Assembly (NCBI GenBank): GCA_963682055.1
Contig: OY821750.1
Span: 28,156,402-28,220,401 of the forward strand
Reading direction: 5' to 3'
Origin: Primula veris
Lineage: Eukaryota; Streptophyta; Magnoliopsida; Ericales; Primulaceae
Length of the DNA: 64,000 bases
Shown: positions 22,020 through 32,040 of the stretch, one piece after another
Numbering within the stretch: the stretch's first letter is position 1
Layout of the letters: every line of letters begins with the position of its first letter
Position numbers and translations under genes: made by a program
Notes under the pieces: generated by a model
What the model saw: only the letters and a program-made list of their open reading frames with translations
Told to the model about the DNA's origin: nothing
Database searches by the model: none

Positions 22020-23264
22020 GACGACATGATTCACTATCTGCGCAACGGAACCCTCCTGGCAGATAAGATAAAGGCATTGAAAATTACGAGAAAGGCTCCT
22101 CATTTCTGGCGGTCCGACGACGACAAACTGTACAAATCCAGCTACCGAGGACCCCATCTTCTATGTGTCCGGCCCGAAATGCAGCTACCGGTCTTGGAGG
22201 AAATCCACGAAGGATCCTGCGGAGCACAGATCAAAGGGCGATCCCTTGCCAACAAAGCAATCACACAAGGATATTGGTGGCCGTATATCAAGCGAGACAC
22301 CGATGTATACGTCCAACGTTGCGACAAGTGCCAACGATTCGCCAAGATACCTCGGCTCCCATCATCTATGATGACCCCGGTATCAGCACCATGGCCATTC
22401 GCACAATGGGCGATTGATATAGTCGGGAAGCTTCCTAAAGCACCCGGCAGCGTTGAATATCTGATCGTGGCGACGGACTACTTCACCAAATGGGTTGAGG
22501 CTAAACCTCTCAGCGAAATTAAAGCCAGTAATGTCAAACAGTTCATCTGGGAGCACATCATCACAAGGTTTGGTATACCTTACGCCATCGTCGCAGACAA
22601 TGGCACCCAGTTCAAAGAAGCCAATTTGCAGCTTTGGTACGAAGAACTCGGTATTCGGAAGTTTTATTCGACGCCAACATACCCCCAGGGAAACGGACAG
22701 GCAGAGGTGTCAAACCGAACCGTCCTAGATGGCATCAAGACAACCCTCGAACAAGCGAAGGGGATATGGCCCGAGCGGCTACTCAACGTCTTATGGTCGT
22801 GCCGAACTACACCAAAGACGGGCACCAAGGAAACCCCGTTCAGCTTAGCATACGGCGTCGAGGCCGTCATACTAACAGAAATCGGGCTACCCACACTACG
22901 CACAACTTTAGTCGAGCAAGGAAACAATGAACAAAGAATGAGAGAGGAGCTCGACATGCTAGACGAGAAACGAGAAATAGCAGCTCTTACACTAGCGAAG
23001 TATCAACAGGGCGTTAAGCAAACGTATGACAAGAGGGTGAAAGGGACCAAAGAGTTTATGGTCGGAGAATTGGTGCTGCGACGAGTAACGGTCTATACCC
23101 GCAATGAAATACATGGCAAATTAAGCCCCACCTGGGAGGGACCATACGAGATCGTCAAGAGAACAAGCTCGGTTACCTATAAACTCAAAAGCGTTCTGTT
23201 CGAAAATAGCAGAGGGGAGAAGAATTCCTGGAATGTGGCCAACCTGAAAAAGTACTACATATAG
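22020..23264 (+). pseudogene. Tat integrase
   Basis: Open to the pol terminus (LKKYYI then TAG). The zinc-binding N-terminus has His in EIHEGSCG and Cys in CDKCQ, but the second His of the HHCC set is replaced by Gln (GAQIKGR). The catalytic triad is present: Asp in WAIDIVG, Asp in VADNGTQF, and Glu in GNGQAEVSNRT. The C-terminal GPY/F-type module appears as GPYEIVKRTSSVTYKL. No chromodomain follows, in line with the Tat clade. The region is uninterrupted but depends on readthrough of the upstream stops, so it is grouped as a pseudogene. Confidence 0.9.
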
Positions 23265-23369
23265 GCCACCTTATCAGTACAAATACAGGTGCTCCCTTAC
23301 CCATCCTGCTTAATGACATTGTCTTTTGAGTAAATAAAACATTTTATCATGCTGTCTAACGAGTGCAGC

Positions 23370-23755
23370 TGAAATTCCCAAACGGCATGCCTACGGGTAG
23401 GCCTAGGAATACTATGAAATTCCCAAACGGCCCTTGTGCCTAGGAATACTATGAAATTCCCAAACGGCATGCCTACGGGTAGGCCTAGGAATACTATGAA
23501 ATTCCCAAACGGCCCTTGTGCCTAGGAATACTATGAAATTCCCAAACGGCATGCCTACGGGTAGGCCTAGGAATACTATGAAATTCCCAAACGGCCTTTG
23601 TGCCTAGGAATACTATGAAATTCCCAAACGGAATGCCTAAGGGTAGGCCTAGGAATACTATGAAATTCCCAAACGGAATGCCTAAGGGTAGGCCTAGGAA
23701 TACTGTGAAATTCCCAAACAGCCTTAGTGCCTAGGAATACTATGAAATTCCCAAC
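23370..23755 (+). repeat. Alternating A/B tandem repeats after pol
   Basis: About ten units share GAAATTCCCAAACGG and CCTAGGAATACTAT. The A type (~45 bp) carries ATGCCTACGGGTAGG between them; the B type (~37 bp) carries CCCTTGTG. The order is mostly A-B-A-B, then A-A near 23625-23700. CCTAGG is a perfect palindrome in every unit. Confidence 0.92.
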
Positions 23756-23869
23756 ATGGCGTGTCAAAAAGAACGCCTAGGAATACTAAAGTCCTCCAAT
23801 AAACCGGAGGCACATATGCAGGTACCAGCTGATCCAATGAGCAAGGATCGAAGGCGGTACAAAGGTTAG

Positions 23870-24150
23870 AAGAATAATTCAGGCCAATATTACGGAGACG
23901 ATAAATTACCGAATGACGAAAACAATAAAGGAAAGTCAACAACGAGAATGTCCAATACACATATAAAGGAATAAAGCAAATAGTTCCGGCCCACGTTATG
24001 GAGGCAATGAAACATCGAACAAAGAAATCAGCAAAGAAAAATCAATCCAATCAATGAAATATTAATACGATAATGAGAAAATCCGAACACAAGAATAAAG
24101 AAATGAAACAAATAGTCCACGCCCGCATTACGGAGGCAACCAGATACGAC
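23870..24150 (+). repeat. Three diverged ~115-bp repeats
   Basis: Cores GGCCAATATTACGGAGAC (about 23882), GGCCCACGTTATGGAGGC (23988) and GCCCGCATTACGGAGGC (24121), each followed by AACGATA- or AAACATCGAAC-like sequence and AATAAAGAAA. They lie just past the 3' end of the last antisense ORF. Confidence 0.7.
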
Positions 24151-24164
24151 CAACAATAAAGAAA

Positions 24165-24170
24165 TTTATT
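24165..24170 (-). terminator. Poly(A) signal at the end of the antisense ORF
   Basis: AATAAA on the minus strand, directly abutting the TAA stop of the ORF at 24170-24802. Confidence 0.45.
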
Positions 24171-24802
24171 TAAGAGCTACTACATGAGAAGTACGACGGC
24201 AATTGACCAAGCTCAACCTCTTCGTCATCCGTAGCCGTATCCCCATCGGTCTCCTCACCATCAAAATGCTCCTCAGAAATGAGGGCATCAAAGTTGGTCG
24301 TGTGAGCACCAACGCATGCCAGCGTCTTTAGCCGCGCGGAGAACTCGGCTACTTTAGCGATCTCGTGAACATCCGAGGCCGCTTTACGGCGAGCATCGTC
24401 GAAGGGAAGCTTACGAGCTTCGATCGTAGCCGCGGAAGCATCAAATCTGGATCGAGACAGGCGGAAATACTTCACTAAAATATTGGCTTGAGTTACCAGC
24501 GACTTTAGTTTACCGAGGTACTTTTCCTTTACACGCCAATACCGATCTAAACGACGCTCCTGAACCTCAACAACATGCTCGGCACGACGAACATATTCGC
24601 GAAAAGAGGACGCCTGAATTTTCAACTTGGCCCTAAGTCATGCGCACTGATCGACCAACTTGACGTTTTTGCCCATTAAAACGATGTAAGGCCACTTGGC
24701 ATGCCCTTCACTAGCCGCACCAGATGAAACCTCGTCCCGGGCAACACCAGTAGGTCCTAGTCCCGGACTAATTAGGCATGGAGAACCAGCATGGTGCGAC
24801 AT
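24170..24802 (-). pseudogene. Antisense ORF 3 of the Tat element, coiled-coil type, one stop
   Basis: From ATG at 24802 (MSHHAGSPCL) to TAA at 24170, about 210 codons with a single in-frame TGA at 24638-24640, where CGA is the likely ancestor. After the stop it is helical and charged (REYVRRAEHVVEVQERRLDRYW), ending in an acidic tail (EETDGDTATDDEEVELG). An acceptor-like TTTTAG just upstream would join in phase 0, so it may be a terminal exon of a longer antisense transcript rather than a separate gene. I recognise no catalytic motif; function unknown. Confidence 0.6.
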
Positions 24803-24999
24803 AGTAGCAGGTGCCTAAAACAAAAACAAAAAAAAAATGGGGGGAAGAAAGAAAGAAAGAAATGAATACTCAGCCGTAAATATAGAAGAGACAGGGATAT
24901 CTTATCAAACAAAGGAAAGAAAAGACACGAAAGTAGAAGAACGAAGATTTTTTATATATACAAGGTACAAATAAAATGACAAAACAAGCTACACAATCA

Positions 25000-25572
25000 T
25001 CAATCTGATAACCCATCAACAGACGTTGAGGTCTCTACGGCGTCAGCAAAATGGATCTCTCGCAATGAGACAATTTGAGTCCCCAAAGGTTCCTGCACGA
25101 CCGCATCTACTCGGTTCAAGGCAGCCGTGGTCTCAGTTACCCCGGCCATAGCATCACCCATGCGCTCTGCCCGGGCAATACCACGCATCCCTTTTACATG
25201 ATCGAGCACCTCTAACGCGCGACTTCGGGCCCAATACGCTCTGGCAAAGGATAGCAACAGGTCCGCATCTTCGAAAACGGCCCCTAGAACCAAGTTCAAG
25301 CTCGTCACCCGGCCTCGGGCTTCATCACGAGAGCGCCGCAGCACACCAAGAAGCTCTTTAGCCTTTCCCTTATTTGCCGTATAGTATGCGGTCTTCTTAC
25401 TGAACCTCTCTCCCAAGTCACGTAATCGAATCGACAAATTTGAAATATGAATATTCAAACCATCGATTTCGCGCCGAGCAGAATTCAGTTCAGAGGTTAG
25501 GGACGCGTTAGCTTTTTCAAGACCGTTTATAACATCGCCTACGCTATGACTAGGCGAGGTCCAGGCCACCAT
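25000..25572 (-). CDS. Antisense ORF 2 of the Tat element, coiled-coil protein
   Basis: 190 aa from the ATG at 25572 (MVAWTSPSHSV). The open frame extends upstream to ~25653, and a splice acceptor TGTCAG|GTACCC sits 18 nt before this ATG in phase 0. The body is predicted helical with heptad-like spacing (INGLEKANASLTSELNSA, then SRRSRDEAR-type charged repeats). No zinc, transferase or DNA-binding motif is seen. A CAG|GTGGAG donor-like site at the very end of the upstream gene (25792-28416) would also join in phase 0, so the two may be alternative 3' parts of one transcript. Function unknown. Confidence 0.55.
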   Translation of the reverse strand: MVAWTSPSHSVGDVINGLEKANASLTSELNSARREIDGLNIHISNLSIRLRDLGERFSKKTAYYTANKGKAKELLGVLRRSRDEARGRVTSLNLVLGAVFEDADLLLSFARAYWARSRALEVLDHVKGMRGIARAERMGDAMAGVTETTAALNRVDAVVQEPLGTQIVSLREIHFADAVETSTSVDGLSD

Positions 25573-25791
25573 GGCAAGGGGATTAACGGGTACCTGACAA
25601 GATGTTTTTACATCCTTCAAAAGACGACGACCCACAAACAGAGGAATTAACAAGGACAGTCAGACAGAAAGCGAACATAGCACCTATATTATCACTTCCC
25701 AAAAGAATATCTTTCTAGTTACAAAAAAGACCCATAATTCAGGTAACAAAAGACTTTACGCTAAGATACAGAAAATATTACAAGTAAATGG

Positions 25792-28416
25792 TCAAGGCTC
25801 CACCTGAGGGGATGCGGATGGGGAAATCACGGCAGCAGCAGATCGAGGAGTCGTTGGAACCGACCCGGAATGGGGACGGAGCGCCGTCAAAATAGTATGA
25901 CCCGGCATCCGTGGAAGCTCCTCGTCTCGGAGGTTGGCCCAATCCTGAGGCTTAGGAGGTGCACCTTGCGGACAGGGATAAACCAATTCCGACCACGCCC
26001 GGTCCGAGAATGGCACCTTTGCAAAGTTTAGAGCTCGGACATGAGCGCAAAAGACGAAAAAATTAGCCATCATTGCAAACTTTTTCCGTTCGTCTACCTG
26101 CTCTGCCTTCAGAGCAGCAACCTCTGATGTTCCGGCCTCCATATCCTCCGCCATGAGCAAGTTATCGGCCTCCAGTAGGTCATATTTCTCGACCCACTCC
26201 CCTTTTTCGGCCCCCATCTTCTCCACTTCCTCGGTCAGGCGTAAGTTGTCTCCTACCAACTTCTCATTATCAGCGGCCAATTTAGCCATCTGGGCTTTCT
26301 CCTCGGCCGTTATTTTGCTTTCGACCATCAGCTTCTCTTTCTCCGCCTCTAGCTCGGAGACCAACTTCGCTTGCTGAACTTTATCCTCAGCCAAGGCTTT
26401 ATTTTCGGTCGTCAGTTTCTCTTTCTCCGCCTCTAGCTCGGAGACCAACTTCACTTGCTGAGCTTTATCCTCGGCCAAAGCTTTATTTTCGGCCATCAGC
26501 TTCTCCTTCTCAGCCTCTAGTGCCGACAGCTGATCCTTTAACACCACTATATCCACGAAGACCTGTATTTAGAGATATCAGACACCAGCCAAAACAAGAG
26601 CATCACGACCTAAAAAAAAAACGTGCGCAACATACCCGAAGCGCGTCAGTACTGGCATGCTCTATAACCGACATTGCAAGACGAGCAGCTATCTTCTCTG
26701 CATCCTTGACAATGAGGGGCTTAAGAGCAGTATACCCCATTCTCAAGACTCGGGGTTGCTCCAACAGTTCACCCCTACACCGATCAATATAACGGGTCAT
26801 TGCCACCCCGTCCACCAACACCTTTTCAGGTCCCTCGAGAACCTCATCCTCGACACCCACCACAACTCCCATGGCAGTCTCTTTGCCGGCTTCCACCTCC
26901 ACTTCCTCCCTCACCTCCTTCTCTGAAGGACCGGTCTCAGGGGCCCCAGGCTCGGTCACCTCCTCAGTACGGATGGGCGAGCCAACAGGCAGATCTATCG
27001 GATCCTCAATACGGGCAGGCGAGACGACAGGCAGGGTCATCGTATCCTTGCCCATGCTCACCAGGAGGTTCATATGTTCGAATATGTTGTCGAACAACCC
27101 CTGAAACACCATAATACCCATAGACCGGGCAAGAGCAAGGGTAACCAATGAAGAAGTCAATAACTGAAACAAGATGGCACATAAAGCAAGGAACAACAGA
27201 GTCAAAAGGCAACTATTAACAAAAACAAATACACTTACATCGAGATTCATAACAGCCTCCTCGGTGGTATCACCTTGGGACGATTCGACCACCTCTACAC
27301 CCCTGCCAACATCCGCAACCTCCACGTCACCTGCGGTCTCAACCCCTCTAGCCCTCTTCGGGGTGCCAACAGCGGGGTCCGATGCTCGGCGCTTAGAACG
27401 AGTGGGTTTTTTCCCTCCCTGAGCAGCACTTCGAGCCCTGACAACTTTTAAGAATTCCTCCTCGGGCTCTTTAGGGATCTCGGGCGCAGGATTCCCCTTG
27501 GTCACTGGCCCCGCAGGGTAACCAAGTAGCAGGGGAGCAGAACGACTTGCCGGATCCTTGGTAGGCCCAGGCCCCCACCATTTCTAAAGCACTAAGAGAG
27601 CCTCAACATTGGGAGCGCCAAGGTCTGGAATAGCAGGAGCTGTAGTCACAGGTCCAGGAATCTGGTGTCCAGCACAGCCCCATTCCCCGGACGCAATCAC
27701 AACACCCAGGTTATGTTCTTTGTTGGTATCCGGCAACCCAATTACCAGCCGGGAGAATGCGCGCAATGTCTTCAAATACGAACTGCGGCGCTCGAAACTC
27801 AAACTGTAGACCCCGAAGACATCTTTCAGTTCAATGGCTATCCCCGATACCTCCGACAGCCTTTGAATACCGATCAAGGTCCGGTAACCATTCAGAGCCA
27901 GTTGGGCAGGCTCTATCTGGACGGCCTCAAAAAACGAAGCCACCCACTTCGTAAACGGAAGTCTAAGACCCCCAGTGAAGAAGGCCGAGGAACGCACAGC
28001 TACCTCGCCGGCAGGGACATATCCCAAAACCTCCTCATCAGAGACCGGCAGCCGAATATGTATGTTATCCGGTATTCCGGCAAGCTTCTTAAAGTCCTCT
28101 TCCACAAATGTGCCAACTTGGGTCAGACATTGGGTCAAAATTTCCTATCCAAACATCATCACAAATCCATCAAAATACTAATCCCAAAACACATGACACG
28201 ACAAACCCCCCACCCCAATTGATCGAAACCCTAAACAGTTTTCCATCAACCCAACAAATATCCTATACAAGAAGAAATACCCCTACTCAACTACCTAGAT
28301 AGACAAATATAGACAACTAAGACCAAATATGACCACAACCACAAATCAAATACGAATCCTAATCACAGAAGTATCCAAACAAACAAACCACAAAATACGA
28401 AGATACTTACAGTCAT
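25792..28416 (-). pseudogene. Four-exon antisense gene of the Tat element (plant transposon-protein domain plus coiled coil)
   Basis: Model: exon 1 28416-28411 (ATGACT), exon 2 28144-27239, exon 3 27100-26636, exon 4 26562-25792; 716 codons, every junction in phase 0. The first two donors are GTAAGT and the third GTATGT; acceptors are GGATAG, TTTCAG and ATACAG. Exon 2 carries a domain like Pfam 'putative gypsy type transposon' (GGLRLPFTKWVASFFEA, then YRTLIGIQRLSEVSG, then FGVYSLSF), then a basic, nuclear-signal-like stretch (KKPTRSKRRASDPAV). Exon 4 holds three copies of an EKEKL-ALAEDK-type repeat (LVSELEAEKEKL), a long coiled coil. One in-frame TAG at 27584-27586, probably from CAG, interrupts exon 2. 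Known relatives are found inside other plant retrotransposons; their role is not established. Confidence 0.75.
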
Positions 28417-29075
28417 GATCACGAGCAAGCGAGGGAGAATAGCAGTAAATCTCTCAACCGTCACGACAAACCCTAGATAGAGAGGCAGAAAATTTTTGGC
28501 GGGAAGAACAAACCCTAGAGAGAGAAGATAAGAGATATTTTTTTCAGCAAATTATGAGGTAAAAAAACTAAAGGGATTACTTAGCACAGTTAAAAGGAGT
28601 GGAGCCACATAAAGAATAAAATAATAACCGTCCTTTCGTGTGACAGAGGTTTACCTTTTTTCCAACCATAGAAAAGTCCACAACCGCTGCTGTTTTCGAC
28701 AAGTAAACGCTCCAGATCTTGCCACGTCAGATAGTATATCCCACTAACCAAGGCAGTTCACATCATTACACCTAAATAAACGGCCAATGGACCCTACCAC
28801 GAAATGCTTCCTGTATACGCTACCAATATTACCAAACCGAGGATGTTCTCCGATTAAGTTCCTCGACGCCAAACCGTGTCTTACCCGAAATGCACACCGA
28901 ACAAGGTGGACGGAGACCGTTCCTAGCTCGACGGCATTTGAGCATCAAGTCTAACAACGCTCTCCGGGGGGATAACCACGGTGCACCATGCTCGGTGTCC
29001 GATACTAAGACATCGAAATATATCAACATAAAGGCAAAGCAAATAAAATAGACAGGATCGAATTGCAAAACACAA
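28417..29075 (-). other. Leader and upstream region of the spliced antisense gene
   Basis: In the minus direction, a 5' leader rich in TCTCTCTAGGGTTT words precedes the ATG at 28416. There is no clear TATA box. 29078-29089 contains AATAAA on the minus strand, the likely 3' end of the neighbouring minigene. The open stretch at 28829-29104 is treated as 3' UTR, not a gene. Confidence 0.5.
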
Positions 29076-29156
29076 GTTTTATTCATCCACAAAGGGGAAA
29101 ACAACCAGTTACAACGGGAAAAATAAAAATTACAACTTCAACACTAGAATACTTCT

Positions 29157-29525
29157 CTAATTCTGAGCCCTAGAACTACCACCTTCCTCGGCATCCTTCT
29201 TCGCCAAGAGCTCCTCCAGACGCTCTTTCTCCCTAATTAAATGAGAAATGCCAATCTCCACCTGTTTTAAAACATGAGATTGAGACTTGCACTTCTGCTC
29301 GGCTTCAAAACGAGCAACGCTCTCCTCCTTCCAGTACTGTTTGAACCGCCTCATTTCGGTCTGAGCACACTTGAGATCGTGCTTCAGCCATGACATCTCA
29401 ATCTCTTTTAGCTGAAGAGGTGTCAAATCCTCTTCCCCGAAACCAGGGGGACGAGGTAGCAAAAAAGTAGGCTCCTCTTCCATAAGGGCTTTCTTTTTGG
29501 AGGCAGATCTAGTGATGGGAGCCAT
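29157..29525 (-). CDS. Antisense minigene 1 of the Tat element, coiled-coil protein
   Basis: 122 aa from ATG at 29525 (MAPITRSASKKK), chosen because it follows the TATA box by about 78 bp; the frame is open further upstream. A basic N-terminus and a Pro-rich segment (LLPRPPGFGEEDLTPLQ) precede a charged helix with heptad pattern (QVEIGISHLIREKERLEEL). The opening resembles plant retrotransposon-linked proteins beginning with a similar basic TRS motif, but I cannot assign a family. It has its own TATA box (29602-29607) and an AATAAA downstream (29078-29089 region), so it looks like a complete transcription unit. Confidence 0.55.
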   Translation of the reverse strand: MAPITRSASKKKALMEEEPTFLLPRPPGFGEEDLTPLQLKEIEMSWLKHDLKCAQTEMRRFKQYWKEESVARFEAEQKCKSQSHVLKQVEIGISHLIREKERLEELLAKKDAEEGGSSRAQN

Positions 29526-29601
29526 CTTAAACAAAAGCAAGTTAGAAGAAACAAGAGAGAGAAAAGGAGATTGGATAATGAAGTACAGGCAATAGGGAGC
29601 A

Positions 29602-29607
29602 TTTATA
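29602..29607 (-). promoter_or_regulatory. TATA box of antisense minigene 1
   Basis: TATAAA (context CTTTATAAATGC) on the minus strand, about 77 bp before the ATG. Confidence 0.6.
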
Positions 29608-29769
29608 AAGAAATTCAAGGGTTCAAGAAATGAAAAGGCACAAAGTACGAGGCGTTGCAACGGTTCATAAGACAAAGGCACGAGATACGAAAAGATACAT
29701 CTGATTCAAATACAAAATAAAATACAAGTTCCAAAACGGGAAATACATCATAAAACCAGCCCAGCCTAA

Positions 29770-30249
29770 CTAAGGATCAATGGGTGGAAAAACCGAACTG
29801 CCAGACCGAGAGAAAGCAAAACGAGCAGAGCAGTTCAACCGAGCTTGGTAGGAATCATTCATGACAACCAAATTTTCATTTTCCGTGGAGAGTTCGGAGT
29901 TCTCCGTGGTAAGAACCCTGACGCGCTCCTCAAGCCAAGCATTCCTTACCATTATGCTAGCTAGGCCTTGAGGAGAGTTATCAAACTCATCTTGAGCATG
30001 GTCCCAAATCTCCTCGGCATCATACCAGGAGTTGGCCAGATGATTTCTCTGTAACAACAAATGATCGAGCTGGCGACTCAGGGCCGAAATCTCGGTCCAC
30101 TTCACTATCTCTTCGGGATGAGAGCCGAACAAACTCAAGGCCAAAATACCATACTCCTTCTCAAGCCTCGCCATTCGACGACGGACCCGAGATACCTCAG
30201 TATCCAAGCCCTTCATCTGAGCATGATATCTCACCACAGGTTCAGACAT
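29770..30249 (-). CDS. Antisense minigene 2 of the Tat element, coiled-coil protein
   Basis: 159 aa, MSEPVVRYHAQMKGLDTEVS to a Pro-ending tail. Two helical blocks carry heptad-like hydrophobics: residues ~10-35 (VSRVRRRMARLEKEYG) and ~105-135 (LEERVRVLTTENSELSTENE). Between them is a Trp-containing segment (SWYDAEEIWDHAQDEF). Intact, no stop. TATA box at 30352-30357. No enzymatic motif is visible. Two ~47-bp direct repeats (GATATTTTCTGACAAGTGCT) lie just upstream of its promoter at 30372-30475. Confidence 0.55.
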   Translation of the reverse strand: MSEPVVRYHAQMKGLDTEVSRVRRRMARLEKEYGILALSLFGSHPEEIVKWTEISALSRQLDHLLLQRNHLANSWYDAEEIWDHAQDEFDNSPQGLASIMVRNAWLEERVRVLTTENSELSTENENLVVMNDSYQARLNCSARFAFSRSGSSVFPPIDP

Positions 30250-30351
30250 TCTGGGAAATTGTTATAGTGCAGGATAAAATAGGAGATGAGGGAAAAGCAA
30301 ACAATAAGAGTTGATGAAAGAGGGCAACTACTAAAGAAAAGAAGAGGAGTA

Positions 30352-30357
30352 TTTATA
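30352..30357 (-). promoter_or_regulatory. TATA box of antisense minigene 2
   Basis: TCTATAAATACTCC on the minus strand, about 105 bp before the ATG. The same TCTATAAATAC core is used by minigene 3. Confidence 0.6.
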
Positions 30358-30371
30358 GAGAAAAGATAGTG

Positions 30372-30475
30372 AGATATTTTCTGACAAGTGCTTGGAAACA
30401 TGCATATAATCTGACAAGGTGCTTTATGATATTTTCTGACAAGTGCTTGGAAACATGCATATTATCTGACATATG
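30372..30475. repeat. Two direct repeats upstream of antisense minigene 2
   Basis: GATATTTTCTGACAAGTGCT followed by TGGAAACATGCATAT occurs at about 30372-30408 and 30428-30464, each followed by ATCTGACA. They may be promoter elements. Confidence 0.7.
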
Positions 30476-30934
30476 CCTGGGAGCAGGCACCTATAAAAAG
30501 AGAAGACATTCAAAGGTCCACAGTCCAGAAAGACGACAAACCACAAGTGCAATATAAAAACAAGTGCAACATAAAGGGGTAAAAGAAATTTTCATTAATA
30601 AGGGTAAGATACATCACTGTTCATTACATCAGAGGACATCAAAGGAAAAAACTATTACATCAGGAGACTACATCGAAAGAAAATCTATTACATCAAGGTC
30701 TATTACATCCGAGAATAACATCCAAAGAAAACTCTATTACAGAAGATCAACTGTGTCGGCAAACCCATCGAACAGGATCCATGAAGAAAGGAGGCGATGG
30801 GGAAGAGGAAGAAGAGAATGAAGAGAAACATAAAAAAGAAGTGAAAAGCAAGAAGAGGAAAATGAAAAATGACAAAAACCCTAGAAGTAACACAAAACCC
30901 TTAGGATCACAGGTTTGATTGTTACATCATAGTG

Positions 30935-31145
30935 GTGCAGAAGAAGAGAAAAAGGGAAAAAGAAAAAGAAGAGAACAAAGCATAAAACAGAAAAGAAGAA
31001 GAGTGCAAGAAGAGGAAGAGGAAGAGGAAGAAATGAAGGAAACTGAGAAAAATAAAAATAAAAAAGTAAAAGGAACAAAACAAAACAAAAAAAAAAGAGA
31101 AAGAAAAAGAGTGATGGGAGAGAAGATGAAGGAAAGAAAAAGGGC
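30935..31145 (+). repeat. Purine-rich low-complexity tract
   Basis: About 200 nt of almost pure A/G on the plus strand (AAGAAGAG- and GAGGAAGAGG-type runs) between minigenes 2 and 3. An apparent Lys/Glu-only ORF across it is a composition artefact. Confidence 0.8.
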
Positions 31146-31149
31146 GAGG

Positions 31150-31443
31150 CTAGGGGGAAGTCGATCGGTATCGATGAGATGGCCCGGCAGAGACATCCCT
31201 GTCTCGAAGTGTCGGGTTCCCCCTCAACACCTCATTCTCTTCGACTAGAGCCCGACGAGCACGTCGACAATAATCCAGCTCGGATCTTAGCCAAGTCAAT
31301 TCCCGAACCATCTCGGTATGGTGATAACGCATCACCTTTAATTCCTCCTCAGCATCCTTCAACAGCTTTAGTGCATGGCCATATGAAGCCTCAAAAGCCT
31401 CCACTTGCAAGACCAATGCAGATTTGGTTGGAGAACCTTCCAT
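31150..31443 (-). CDS. Antisense minigene 3 of the Tat element, coiled-coil protein
   Basis: 97 aa from ATG at 31443 (MEGSPTKSALVLQ). Almost the whole length is one predicted amphipathic helix (LKLLKDAEEELKVMRYHHTE, then LRSELDYCRRARRALVEE), ending in a Ser/Arg-rich tail (GPSHRYRSTSP). TATA box at 31530-31535, ~87 bp upstream. Intact. The overall plan (short acidic/Ser start, helix, hydrophilic tail) matches minigenes 4 and 5, but sequence similarity is weak. Function unknown. Confidence 0.55.
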   Translation of the reverse strand: MEGSPTKSALVLQVEAFEASYGHALKLLKDAEEELKVMRYHHTEMVRELTWLRSELDYCRRARRALVEENEVLRGNPTLRDRDVSAGPSHRYRSTSP

Positions 31444-31529
31444 TTTTAGGAAGTTGTAAGACAAAATTCTGTATATAATGAAGAGAGATAAGGGGGAGGC
31501 TGTGGAGAAATCCATATCTTAAGTAGGTA

Positions 31530-31535
31530 TTTATA
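31530..31535 (-). promoter_or_regulatory. TATA box of antisense minigene 3
   Basis: TCTATAAATACC on the minus strand, about 87 bp before the ATG at 31443. Confidence 0.6.
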
Positions 31536-31985
31536 GAGAAATTAAGGAAGGATTAGTGTGGGGAAGTGCAACCGTTCGCCAAGAGATTTGGGAAAACGAG
31601 GGTAATTAAAAGATGCGCCTGTTGAGAAATTAAAAGTGGGGAGTTGTAACCATTCATTATAAAAAGAGGCGTTTGTTGAGAAGAAACGCTTGGATTCATG
31701 CCAGTATTTAAAGAGGGTAAAATTCGAAAAGCCTCTGCACGTGTCAATTTGGAAAAAGTGCAACAATATTAAGATATAAATGATAAGATTTGTGCACAGG
31801 GCTCGAAAAATCCCCTCAGTCCCTAGATACAAAGATTCAGAAGGTTCAATGGATAAGGTCAAACGCAAGGCCCAAGAAAAAGCATTAATGAATCCACAAG
31901 CGTGCGCAGTCAAATTAATTGCATTGGGAGAATAATTCAGATAAAAGCAAGAAAAAGAAAATTTTTCCATTAATCAAGGGGAAAA

Positions 31986-31991
31986 TTTATT
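31986..31991 (-). terminator. Poly(A) signal of antisense minigene 4
   Basis: AATAAA on the minus strand, 50 nt after the stop of the ORF at 32041. Confidence 0.5.
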
Positions 31992-32040
31992 ACAAGACGC
32001 AACTCGACAAAATTACATTACAAAAAAGAAAGGAAAAGAG

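Noticed and set aside
23370..23755. CRISPR-like array
   Set aside because: Units are contiguous A/B tandem repeats without unique spacers, inside a plant retrotransposon.
28829..29104. Antisense open frame of 91 codons between the spliced gene and minigene 1
   Set aside because: It overlaps the expected 3' end of minigene 1 (AATAAA inside) and has Cys/Arg-rich noise composition without a TATA box; treated as 3' UTR.
30919..31248. Lys/Glu-rich ORF on the plus strand
   Set aside because: Produced by the purine-rich low-complexity tract; the complementary frame is equally open and Phe/Leu-rich.
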